A stretch of 10,624 nt of DNA. It comes from Microbacteriaceae bacterium UBA1487. Its GTDB lineage: Bacteria > Actinomycetota > Actinomycetes > Actinomycetales > Microbacteriaceae. How positions within the stretch are numbered: the first letter of the stretch is position 1; each line of letters opens with the position of its first letter. Positions 1-5,958 of the stretch are shown in pieces. Below the pieces are notes generated by a model. It had not been told where the DNA came from, searched no databases, and worked only from the letters and a program-made list of their open reading frames with translations. The stretch lies in NCBI GenBank assembly GCA_002325245.1, contig DCRR01000011.1, forward strand, positions 107,323-117,946. Direction: 5' to 3'. A program made the position numbers and the translations under genes.

Positions 1-1221
1 AAGATCACCGACTTCGGCATCGCGCGCATCGCCGACCAGGTTCCGCTCACCGCGACCGGCCAGGTCATGGGCACCGTGCAGTATCTGTCGCCCGAGCAGG
101 CGAGCGGGCACCCGGCCTCCCCCTCGACCGACATCTACTCGCTCGGCATCGTGGCCTACGAGGCCCTCGCCGGACGCCGCCCCTTCACGGGCGAATCGCA
201 GGTCGCGATCGCGATGGCGCAGATCAACGACGCGCCGCCGGAGCTGCCGGTCACCGTCTCCGAGATGGTGCGAAACCTCGTCTACTCCTGCATCGCGAAG
301 CGCCCCGAGGACCGGCCCGCCTCGGCCGCCCATCTGGCGCGCGCCGCGCAGGCGCTGCGCCGCAACGACGTCGCGGGCGCCATCGCCGCGGTGCCGATCC
401 TCGCCGAGGGCACCGACCTCACGGCCGCAACGGCCGTCATGGGCACGGCCGCCACCCGCATCCTGCCGGGCGGGGGCGGCTCCGGCGCCGGTGTCTCGAC
501 GGCGACCGCGCCGCTCGACACCACGCCGCGCCGCAACCCGTGGACGTGGCCGCTCGTCGCCCTCGTCGGGGTGCTCACCGTCGCGCTCGTGGCGATCATC
601 ATCGTCCTCGCGATCAGTCCGAGCGGCACCGACCCGGAGGCGACGCCCACCTCCCCGGCGCCCACCTCAGCCGAGGCGACGCCGGAGCCGACGCCGGAGC
701 CCAGCGAGACGCCGATCGTGATCCGCGCCGCCGACTACGAGGGCCAGCCCTTCGCCCAAGTGCAGGCGGCACTCGAAGAGCTCGGCCTCAAGGTCGTGCG
801 CCAGGACGGCTCGGTCGCGAGCTCGCCGACGCAGAACGACACCGTGCAGTCGATCAGCCCGACCGGGAACCTGAGCGTCGGCGAAGAGGTCACCGTCCGC
901 GTCTACCAGTCCTACCCCGGCGCAGCGACCCCCAGCACGCCGACCACCTCGACGGTCGGACCGTACACCGCGGGGCAGACGGTTGTCATCAACTTCCCGC
1001 AGTACTCGGGATGCCCCGCTGACTACACCCGGGCGGGTTACAACTTCACTCTCACGAACGCGACATTCGCCAGCGGCGGCAACCCGGTTGCCGCGGATGC
1101 CACGTCGATCAGCATCGTGCTCGGCAGCCCCGGCACCGCCTCGGTGAGCTACACCGCCTCCTGCAGCCCCGGCGGCCTCACCACTGATCCCTCCGACGCG
1201 CTGGACCTCACCGTCAACTAG
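1..1221 (+). CDS. pknA: PknA-like Ser/Thr protein kinase with one PASTA domain (5' end missing)
   Basis: The reading frame is open from base 1, so this is the last 406 codons of a longer gene. It starts inside the kinase domain at the DFG motif (residues 4-6), followed by the GTVQYLSPEQ P+1 loop and the DIYSLGIVAYE helix. The glycine loop, catalytic lysine and HRD loop lie outside the window. The kinase ends near residue 120. A linker leads to one membrane helix (about 183-206), a Pro/Thr/Glu-rich stretch (about 212-238) and one PASTA module (about 239-305). The last 90 or so residues are Thr/Ser/Gly-rich, probably beta-stranded, with cysteines at 338 and 388 that could form an extracellular disulfide. 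By family knowledge PknA phosphorylates cell-division and wall-synthesis proteins from the inner membrane face. It lies 56 bases upstream of pknB, the usual actinobacterial pair. M. tuberculosis PknA lacks PASTA, so this layout is a variant. Calling it PknA rather than another kinase rests on its position. Confidence 0.9.
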   Translation, partial: KITDFGIARIADQVPLTATGQVMGTVQYLSPEQASGHPASPSTDIYSLGIVAYEALAGRRPFTGESQVAIAMAQINDAPPELPVTVSEMVRNLVYSCIAKRPEDRPASAAHLARAAQALRRNDVAGAIAAVPILAEGTDLTAATAVMGTAATRILPGGGGSGAGVSTATAPLDTTPRRNPWTWPLVALVGVLTVALVAIIIVLAISPSGTDPEATPTSPAPTSAEATPEPTPEPSETPIVIRAADYEGQPFAQVQAALEELGLKVVRQDGSVASSPTQNDTVQSISPTGNLSVGEEVTVRVYQSYPGAATPSTPTTSTVGPYTAGQTVVINFPQYSGCPADYTRAGYNFTLTNATFASGGNPVAADATSISIVLGSPGTASVSYTASCSPGGLTTDPSDALDLTVN

Positions 1222-1239
1222 CGGTTCAGCGCGAGCCAC

Positions 1240-1245
1240 TACACT
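1240..1245 (+). promoter_or_regulatory. Possible -10 element for pknB
   Basis: TACACT fits the actinobacterial TANNNT -10 pattern and lies 32 bases before the pknB GTG. I see no convincing -35 hexamer at 16-18 bases upstream. If it is real, pknB has its own promoter besides read-through from pknA. This is weak evidence from one hexamer. Confidence 0.25.
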
Positions 1246-1277
1246 TGCTCCGATTCAACGACCGATAGGACTACGCC

Positions 1278-3017
1278 GTGACTGAGGGGCCGATCGCCGG
1301 GACTCATCTCCTGGCTGACCGCTACCAGATCGGAGACCTTCTCGGTCGAGGCGGCATGGCCGAGGTGCACGCGGGCTACGACGCCCGGCTCGGTCGCAAC
1401 GTCGCGGTCAAGCTCCTGCGTCCCGCGCTCGCCTCCGACCCGGCCTTTCGCACCCGGTTCCGCCAGGAGGCGCAGGCCGCCGCGCGGATGTCGCACCCGA
1501 CCATCGTCCGCGTCTACGATGCCGGCGAGCAGACGGTCCCCGACCCCGCGGGCGGGGAGCTCCAGCTGCCCTTCATCGTCATGGAGCGCGTCGAGGGCAA
1601 GCTGCTGAAGGACATGCTCGAGGACGGGCCGTTGGAGCCGGCCGAGGCCGTGCGCATCGCCGAGGGCATCCTGACCGCGCTCGAATACTCGCACCGCGCG
1701 GGTGTCGTGCACCGCGACATCAAGCCCGGCAACGTGATGATCACGCAGAACGGTCAGGTGAAGGTCATGGACTTCGGGATCGCGCGCGCGATCTCGGACT
1801 CGTCGGCGACCATTGCGCAGACCAGTGCGATCCTCGGCACCGCCCAGTACTTCTCGCCGGAGCAGGCGCGCGGCGAGGCGGTCGACGCCCGCACCGACCT
1901 CTATTCGACCGGCGTCGTGCTCTACGAGATGCTCACCGGCCAAGCTCCGTTCCGCGCCGAAGGCGCGGTGGCGGTCGCCTACCAGCACGTCAGCGAAGCA
2001 CCCGTGCCGCCGAACACCCTCAACTCAGCGATCTCGCCGGCGCTGAGCGCCGTGGTGCTGCGCGCGCTCGCGAAGGATCGCTTCGAGCGCTACCAGTCAG
2101 CCGCCGACTTCCGTGCCGATCTCGAGATCGCCCTCGCCGGCAAGGTTCCGGATGCGGCTCCGGCCAGTGACGACTTCGGTGCCGCGCTCTTCGGCGTGAA
2201 CCCCAACTCGTCGGCCGCCTCGGTCGCGACGATGCGGCGTCTCACCGAGGACTCCGGCGGCGACCGCGCCCCGCGCACGCAGTCGCGCCCGCCGGTCGCG
2301 TGGATCTGGGGATCCATCGCCCTCTTCGCCATCATCGTGGGCGCGGCGCTCTACTGGGTGTTCACGCTGACCGCACCGACGCTCTCGGGCCCCGGCACCG
2401 CGATCGAGGTGCCGAACGTCGTCGGCGAGCAGTTCAACGACGTGAGCCAGTCGATCATCGACAGCGGGCTGCAGATCGACCAGGTCACCCGCACCGACGT
2501 CAGCGCCCCCGAGGGCCAGATCATCGAGACCACACCCGAGGCGGGCACCCGGGTGGGGCCCGGCTACGAGATCACCGTCGTCGTCTCCGCCGGCCCGCCC
2601 TCGATCACCCTTCCGAGCCTCACCTACGCCACCGAGGCCGACGCCATCGCCCAGATCGAGGAGCTCGGGCTCACCTACGGTTCGACGCGATCGACGTACT
2701 CGGCCAATGTCGCCAAGGGCGTCGTCATCGGCATCGAGCTTCCCGGCAGCACCGAGGTCGTGACGCGCGCAGTCGAGGTCTCGCCCGACGGGGACAGCGT
2801 GCCCGACGTGAACCTGGTGATCTCGAACGGTCTGGTCAACATCCCCGACTACGTCGGCGAGCCGGTCACCACCGCCCGCGACGGACTCGGCGTGCTGCAG
2901 CTCACGGTGAAGCTCCAGCACGACACCTCATGCTCGGGCGGCCAGGTGGTTTCGCAGTCGCTCACGGGCGATCAGCCGCAGAAGTCGACCGTCACGGTCG
3001 TCTACTGCCAGCCGTAG
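1278..3017 (+). CDS. pknB: PknB-like Ser/Thr protein kinase with three PASTA domains
   Basis: Complete 579-residue transmembrane kinase. The GTG start is supported by AGGA at 1267-1270, seven bases upstream. Visible kinase motifs are the glycine loop GRGGMAEV (23-30), catalytic Lys45, Glu64 in helix C, HRDIKPGN (145-152, catalytic Asp147), DFG (165-167) and GTAQYFSPEQARGE (187-200). A single membrane helix spans about 340-362. Outside the cell are three PASTA modules, about 375-440, 442-518 and 519-579; the last carries Cys552 and Cys577. By family knowledge PASTA modules bind muropeptides or lipid II, and the kinase regulates wall synthesis and division proteins. In M. tuberculosis PknB two activation-loop threonines (T171, T173) are autophosphorylated. 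Here the second aligns with Thr182, but the first aligns with Ala180, with Thr178 two residues earlier. M. tuberculosis PknB has four PASTA modules, so this one is shorter. Its 3' end converges on trpG. Confidence 0.95.
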   Translation: MTEGPIAGTHLLADRYQIGDLLGRGGMAEVHAGYDARLGRNVAVKLLRPALASDPAFRTRFRQEAQAAARMSHPTIVRVYDAGEQTVPDPAGGELQLPFIVMERVEGKLLKDMLEDGPLEPAEAVRIAEGILTALEYSHRAGVVHRDIKPGNVMITQNGQVKVMDFGIARAISDSSATIAQTSAILGTAQYFSPEQARGEAVDARTDLYSTGVVLYEMLTGQAPFRAEGAVAVAYQHVSEAPVPPNTLNSAISPALSAVVLRALAKDRFERYQSAADFRADLEIALAGKVPDAAPASDDFGAALFGVNPNSSAASVATMRRLTEDSGGDRAPRTQSRPPVAWIWGSIALFAIIVGAALYWVFTLTAPTLSGPGTAIEVPNVVGEQFNDVSQSIIDSGLQIDQVTRTDVSAPEGQIIETTPEAGTRVGPGYEITVVVSAGPPSITLPSLTYATEADAIAQIEELGLTYGSTRSTYSANVAKGVVIGIELPGSTEVVTRAVEVSPDGDSVPDVNLVISNGLVNIPDYVGEPVTTARDGLGVLQLTVKLQHDTSCSGGQVVSQSLTGDQPQKSTVTVVYCQP

Positions 3018-3030
3018 CCCTCCGCGCGAC

Positions 3031-3046
3031 GAGCGCGAGAGCGCTC
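3031..3046. terminator. GC hairpin between convergent pknB and trpG
   Basis: GAGCGC, a GAGA tetraloop (GNRA type) and GCGCTC form a perfect 6-bp stem between the two convergent stop codons. It runs two bases into the trpG stop. No T-run follows on either strand, which is usual for actinobacterial terminators. An overlapping 12-base perfect palindrome, GCTCAGCTGAGC, lies at 3043-3054. Bidirectional termination is the likely role but is inferred. Confidence 0.5.
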
Positions 3047-3683
3047 AGCTGAGCTTGACCAGCGGGGTGAGGTCGCGTGCGCGCTCGGCCGCGGCGACGA
3101 GACCCGCGGTGGCGAGCCAGTTGCCGAGCATCCGATAGCCGCCCTCGGTGAGCACCGACTCGGGGTGGAACTGCACCCCGAGCACGGGAGCCTCGCGGTG
3201 GCGCAGCCCCATGATGACGCCGCCGGTGGTGCGCGCTGTCACCTCCAGCTCGTCGGGGACGGTGCCGTCGACGACGGCGAGCGAGTGGTAGCGCGTGGCG
3301 CGGAACTCGCTCGGAACGCCCGCGAAGAAGTCACTCTCGTCGTGCGTGACCTGGGAAGTCTTGCCGTGCATCAGCTCATCGGCGTGCGTGACGGTGGCGC
3401 CGAGCGCTTCGGCGATCGCCTGGTGGCCGAGGCAGACGCCGAGCAGCGGGAGCTTGCTGTCGATCGCGGCGCGCACGACCGGAATCGAGATCCCCGCGTG
3501 GGCGGGGGTCCCCGGTCCGGGCGAGAGCAGGACCGCGTCGTACTCGGCGATCCGGGTCGCCACATCCGCTTCGGCGATGTCGTCGTTGCGGATCACCTCG
3601 GTCTCGGCACCCAACTGCTGCAGGTATCCGACGAGTGTGTAGACGAAGCTGTCGTAGTTGTCGACGACAAGAACTCGGGTCAT
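3045..3683 (-). CDS. trpG: Glutamine amidotransferase, anthranilate/aminodeoxychorismate synthase component II
   Basis: A 212-residue class I glutamine amidotransferase subunit. It hydrolyses glutamine and channels ammonia to a chorismate-binding partner (TrpE for tryptophan, PabB for folate); it is cytosolic. Visible motifs are the VDNYDSFVYTL opening (7-17), the SPGPGTP oxyanion-hole region (54-60), GVCLGHQA with nucleophile Cys84, and FHPES with His173 and Glu175 completing the triad. Length is normal for the family. The ATG overlaps the stop of the upstream miniprotein gene as ATGA, with GGAGG at 3687-3691 only three bases upstream, so translation is probably coupled. No component I gene lies in the window, so TrpG and PabA cannot be told apart; the protein may serve both pathways. 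Its place beside pknB is a conserved actinobacterial arrangement with no obvious metabolic link to its neighbours. Confidence 0.93.
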   Translation of the reverse strand: MTRVLVVDNYDSFVYTLVGYLQQLGAETEVIRNDDIAEADVATRIAEYDAVLLSPGPGTPAHAGISIPVVRAAIDSKLPLLGVCLGHQAIAEALGATVTHADELMHGKTSQVTHDESDFFAGVPSEFRATRYHSLAVVDGTVPDELEVTARTTGGVIMGLRHREAPVLGVQFHPESVLTEGGYRMLGNWLATAGLVAAAERARDLTPLVKLS

Positions 3684-3877
3684 CGACCTCCGCCAATCTG
3701 GGTCAGGGCCTCAATGGCACCCTCTTCCACGGTCACATCCTGCGGCGCCACGAGACCGTCGATGATCGGGAAGACCCAGATCACCAGCGCCCACATCACG
3801 GCGGTCAGCAGCACGAGCAGGATGAGCACGCGCACCCACCACGGTCCGGGCAGCACGTACCAGAGCGTCGCGTACAT
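3680..3877 (-). CDS. Small membrane protein of unknown function (65 residues)
   Basis: I do not recognise a named family. The protein has a short aromatic N-terminus (MYATLWYVLPGPWW), one long hydrophobic helix from about residue 13 to 40 that could be one or two tight membrane passes, and a short acidic tail (QDVTVEEGA). I chose the ATG at 3875-3877 because GAGGAG stands at 3885-3890, exactly seven bases upstream, whereas a longer in-frame start at 3949 would add an Arg-rich stretch that is really the antisense of the sortase end. The gene follows the sortase by 19 bases, and its TGA overlaps the trpG ATG. It is therefore the middle gene of a three-gene operon. A good ribosome site, tight coupling and a clean membrane profile support a real gene. 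Its position suggests a link to the sortase, but no function can be read from the sequence. Confidence 0.8.
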   Translation of the reverse strand: MYATLWYVLPGPWWVRVLILLVLLTAVMWALVIWVFPIIDGLVAPQDVTVEEGAIEALTQIGGGR

Positions 3878-3884
3878 CAGTTGT

Positions 3885-3890
3885 CTCCTC
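3885..3890 (-). promoter_or_regulatory. Ribosome binding site that fixes the miniprotein start
   Basis: GAGGAG on the minus strand, seven bases before the ATG at 3875-3877, in the 19-base gap after the sortase stop. It selects the 65-residue form over the 89-residue reading. Confidence 0.7.
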
Positions 3891-3896
3891 GGTCGG

Positions 3897-4661
3897 TCAC
3901 GACGACGCCTGCACCGTCTCGACGATCTCGGCCGGGGGCCCATCCGCACGGGGATAGAACTGGTCGAACACGCCGTAGGCGATGATGCGCTCCGCGGTCG
4001 AGAAGAACGGGTTGCACGTCGTCATCGTGATGAGTCGTTCCTCGGGGCTCACGCCGTCCATCTGCGGCACCGGGTCGATCACGCCGACGCCGCGCGGCGT
4101 CACGTACTCCAGATTGCGGAAGACGTAGCCGTACCAGCCGTCCTGGGTCTCCACGTAGACGGTGTCGCCGATCTGCAGCTTGTGGATGTTCTCCAGGTTG
4201 CCGCCGTAGGCCTTGCGGTGCGCAGCGATCGCGAAGTTGCCGACCTCGCCGGGCATCTGCGTGCCGGGATAGTGCCCGAGGTTGTTCTTGTTCAGCACGC
4301 TCCAGGTGCCGACGCCTTCGGCGATCGGGCGATAGTAGTCGTCGCCGAATCGCGGAACGATCAGCAGCGCGAAGCGCTCCGCATCGGCGACCGGCTCCAT
4401 GACGGGAGGGTCGTCGGTGTCGCCGCGGACGGCCTCGCCGATGTTCTTGTCCCACTCCTGGGTGATCTCGAGCGACTCGGCCTCGAGCTGCTGGCCGACG
4501 ATGATGTCGTTGAGCCACAGCTGCCAGCCGACAAAGGCGAGCACGAGGAATCCGGCGGTGACGAGGAGCTCGCCGAGAACACCGGCGACGGTCACCCGGG
4601 GGCGGCGGCGGCGCTGTTTCGCCCGGTGCCCCGCCTCTCGCAGCTCTCGACGCGACGTCAT
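3897..4661 (-). CDS. Class E sortase
   Basis: A 254-residue sortase, a membrane-anchored cysteine transpeptidase on the outer face of the membrane that attaches sorted proteins to peptidoglycan or builds pili. The cytoplasmic N-terminus is very basic (RAKQRRRRPR, 13-22), one membrane helix spans about 27-50, and the catalytic domain covers about 95-235. Active-site residues are visible: His148 in AIAAHR, Cys216 in TMTTCNPFF and Arg225 in STAERIIAYG. The TTCNP form around the cysteine and the context beside crgA and trpG are typical of class E enzymes, which by family knowledge prefer LAXTG-type signals. No substrate with a sorting signal is encoded in this window. It is the first gene of an operon with the miniprotein and trpG. 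A TAGAAT hexamer six bases before the ATG and no Shine-Dalgarno suggest a leaderless mRNA. Confidence 0.93.
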   Translation of the reverse strand: MTSRRELREAGHRAKQRRRRPRVTVAGVLGELLVTAGFLVLAFVGWQLWLNDIIVGQQLEAESLEITQEWDKNIGEAVRGDTDDPPVMEPVADAERFALLIVPRFGDDYYRPIAEGVGTWSVLNKNNLGHYPGTQMPGEVGNFAIAAHRKAYGGNLENIHKLQIGDTVYVETQDGWYGYVFRNLEYVTPRGVGVIDPVPQMDGVSPEERLITMTTCNPFFSTAERIIAYGVFDQFYPRADGPPAEIVETVQASS

Positions 4662-4667
4662 GCGGCG

Positions 4668-4673
4668 ATTCTA
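4668..4673 (-). promoter_or_regulatory. -10 element of a probable leaderless sortase promoter
   Basis: TAGAAT on the minus strand, separated from the sortase ATG by six bases (CGCCGC). The normal distance from -10 to the start site puts +1 at or next to the A of the ATG. There is no Shine-Dalgarno in between and no clear -35. Confidence 0.5.
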
Positions 4674-4732
4674 CTGGGGTAGGTCACGGCCGACCTGCCC
4701 GGCTTCGAGGTGGACGCCCCAGAGCGGTCCGC

Positions 4733-4738
4733 TAGAAT
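4733..4738 (+). promoter_or_regulatory. -10 element of a probable leaderless crgA promoter
   Basis: TAGAAT, seven bases (CCCGAAC) before the crgA ATG, so transcription would begin at about the A of the start codon. A partial -35, TGGACG at 4711-4716, gives a 16-base spacer. No Shine-Dalgarno is present. The hexamer is identical to that of the divergent sortase gene. Confidence 0.55.
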
Positions 4739-4745
4739 CCCGAAC

Positions 4746-4988
4746 ATGGCCCGAGACACCACCCGCACGTCCGCCGAATCCTCCGAGCCGAAGGCGGGCA
4801 ACGAAGCGCCGAATCCGGTGTGGTTCAAGCCGGTCATGTTCGGATTCATGTTGCTCGGTCTCGTGTGGATCATCGTGTTCTACCTGAGCCAGACGTCGTG
4901 GCCGGTGCCGCAGCTCGGAAACTGGAACATCCTGGTCGGCTTCGGCATCATGTTCATCGGATTCCTGATGACCACGCGCTGGCGATAA
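4746..4988 (+). CDS. crgA: Cell division protein CrgA
   Basis: An 80-residue protein of the CrgA family (UPF0233). CrgA is a small integral membrane protein of the actinobacterial divisome; by family knowledge it interacts with FtsZ, FtsQ, FtsI and wall-synthesis proteins, and helps place or restrain septation. The polar N-terminal 25 residues are followed by the conserved NPVWFKPVMFG entry to membrane helix 1 (about 29-49), a short WPVPQLGNWN loop, helix 2 (about 58-75) and the characteristic TTRWR end. I took the ATG at 4746 rather than the in-frame GTG at 4710: the longer form would start upstream of the -10 hexamer and matches no usual CrgA length. It is divergent from the sortase and convergent with the rhomboid gene. 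Confidence 0.95.
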   Translation: MARDTTRTSAESSEPKAGNEAPNPVWFKPVMFGFMLLGLVWIIVFYLSQTSWPVPQLGNWNILVGFGIMFIGFLMTTRWR

Positions 4989-5012
4989 ATCGTCGAATTA
5001 CACCCGTGTCAT

Positions 5013-5031
5013 TCCTCCACACTGTGGAGGA
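5013..5031. terminator. Perfect hairpin between convergent crgA and rhomboid genes
   Basis: TCCTCCAC, loop ACT, GTGGAGGA: a perfect 8-bp stem centred about 33 bases past each stop codon. Its symmetric position between convergent genes fits a bidirectional terminator. No T-run follows. DnaA-box-like nonamers overlap and follow it (see findings). Confidence 0.55.
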
Positions 5032-5052
5032 GCCTGGGGATAACTCGCGACC

Positions 5053-5958
5053 CTAGGAGTACGCGCCGGGAGCCATCAGCACGCTGGTGAGGCAGATGAC
5101 CACCAGCACCGCGGCGATCGTGATCAGTCCCAGGATGCGAAGCCGCTTCTGCGCGGGCCGACGCGTGCGCGAGAACAGCGTGCCGATCGCGAACCCGACG
5201 GCGAGGCCGCCCAGGTGCGCCTCCCAGGCGATGTTCGGCACCAGGAATCCAATCACGACGTTGAGTCCGAGCACCACCAGCAGCTGGGTGATCTGCACCC
5301 CAAGTGCCTTGCGCAGGCCGAGCAGCGCGCCCATCAGCCCGAAGATCGCGCCCGAGGCTCCGAGCGACAGCGACGGCTGCAGGAATCCGTTGGTCAGCAC
5401 GATCGTGGCTCCCCCGCTCACCACCGCGGCCTGATACAGCAGCACGCCGGCAACGTTGCCGCCGAGCGCCGACAGCAGATACAGCGCCAGGAATCGGCCG
5501 CGACCGAGGAAGCTCTCCAGCAGTGGCCCGAAGATCGCGAGCGCGTACATGTTGAAGGCGATGTGCAGGAACGAGCTCGGCGAGTGCACGAAGGCGCTCG
5601 TGAGCAGGCGCCACGGCTCACTCGCGATCGCGCTGGGGTTCATCAGGAGCGCGGAGGTGACCGCGCCGCCGGTGACCAGCTGCAGCACGTAGAGCAGAAC
5701 GCACGCCGCGCCGATCGAGATCGTGACGACCGGCGTCGTTCCGCCGGGACGGAACATGCGAGCAAGGCGCGACCGCGAGGCGGTGGGACGGGTCACCGCG
5801 CGACCTTCCCGCACGCACTCCGGGCACTGGACGCCGACCGCGGCCTGCGTCTGGCACTCGGGGCAGATCGTGCGACCGCACCGCTGGCAGAGCACCCAGC
5901 TCTGGCGCTCAGGATGCCGGTAGCAGACCCCGGCCGAGGTCGTCGCCTCGCCGCTCAC
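5053..5958 (-). CDS. Rhomboid-family intramembrane serine protease with N-terminal zinc-binding module
   Basis: A 301-residue protein. The N-terminal 50 residues hold eight possible zinc ligands (Cys12, His15, Cys24, Cys27, Cys32, Cys35, Cys45, Cys48), a B-box-like cross-brace that could bind two zinc ions. Six or more hydrophobic segments follow from about residue 76. Rhomboid motifs are visible: WRLLTSAFVH (116-125), HIAFN (132-136), the catalytic serine in GASGAIFG (Ser202) and the catalytic histidine in EAHLGG (His248). The family cleaves transmembrane segments inside the membrane; this protein's substrate is unknown. The GTG start shares one base with the cyclophilin TAG stop, and no strong Shine-Dalgarno is visible, so translation is probably coupled. 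The cyclophilin-rhomboid-crgA order is conserved in actinobacteria. A seventh C-terminal helix (about 273-293) is likely. Confidence 0.93.
   Translation of the reverse strand: MSGEATTSAGVCYRHPERQSWVLCQRCGRTICPECQTQAAVGVQCPECVREGRAVTRPTASRSRLARMFRPGGTTPVVTISIGAACVLLYVLQLVTGGAVTSALLMNPSAIASEPWRLLTSAFVHSPSSFLHIAFNMYALAIFGPLLESFLGRGRFLALYLLSALGGNVAGVLLYQAAVVSGGATIVLTNGFLQPSLSLGASGAIFGLMGALLGLRKALGVQITQLLVVLGLNVVIGFLVPNIAWEAHLGGLAVGFAIGTLFSRTRRPAQKRLRILGLITIAAVLVVICLTSVLMAPGAYS

Noticed and set aside
3878..3949. Longer start for the miniprotein giving 89 residues
   Set aside because: The extra 24 residues are Arg-rich and overlap the sortase coding end. The GAGGAG ribosome site points to the ATG at 3875-3877.
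3897..4661. A dedicated sortase-substrate locus
   Set aside because: I looked for an LPXTG- or LAXTG-type motif followed by a hydrophobic helix and basic tail in the window's proteins and found none. The substrates must lie elsewhere.
3165..4682. Long plus-strand open frame across trpG, the miniprotein and the sortase
   Set aside because: It covers three genes with intact catalytic motifs on the other strand. The product is low-complexity with no recognisable motif.
4710..4745. GTG start for crgA giving 92 residues
   Set aside because: The extension contains the promoter -10 hexamer and has no ribosome site. The ATG at 4746 gives the usual CrgA length.
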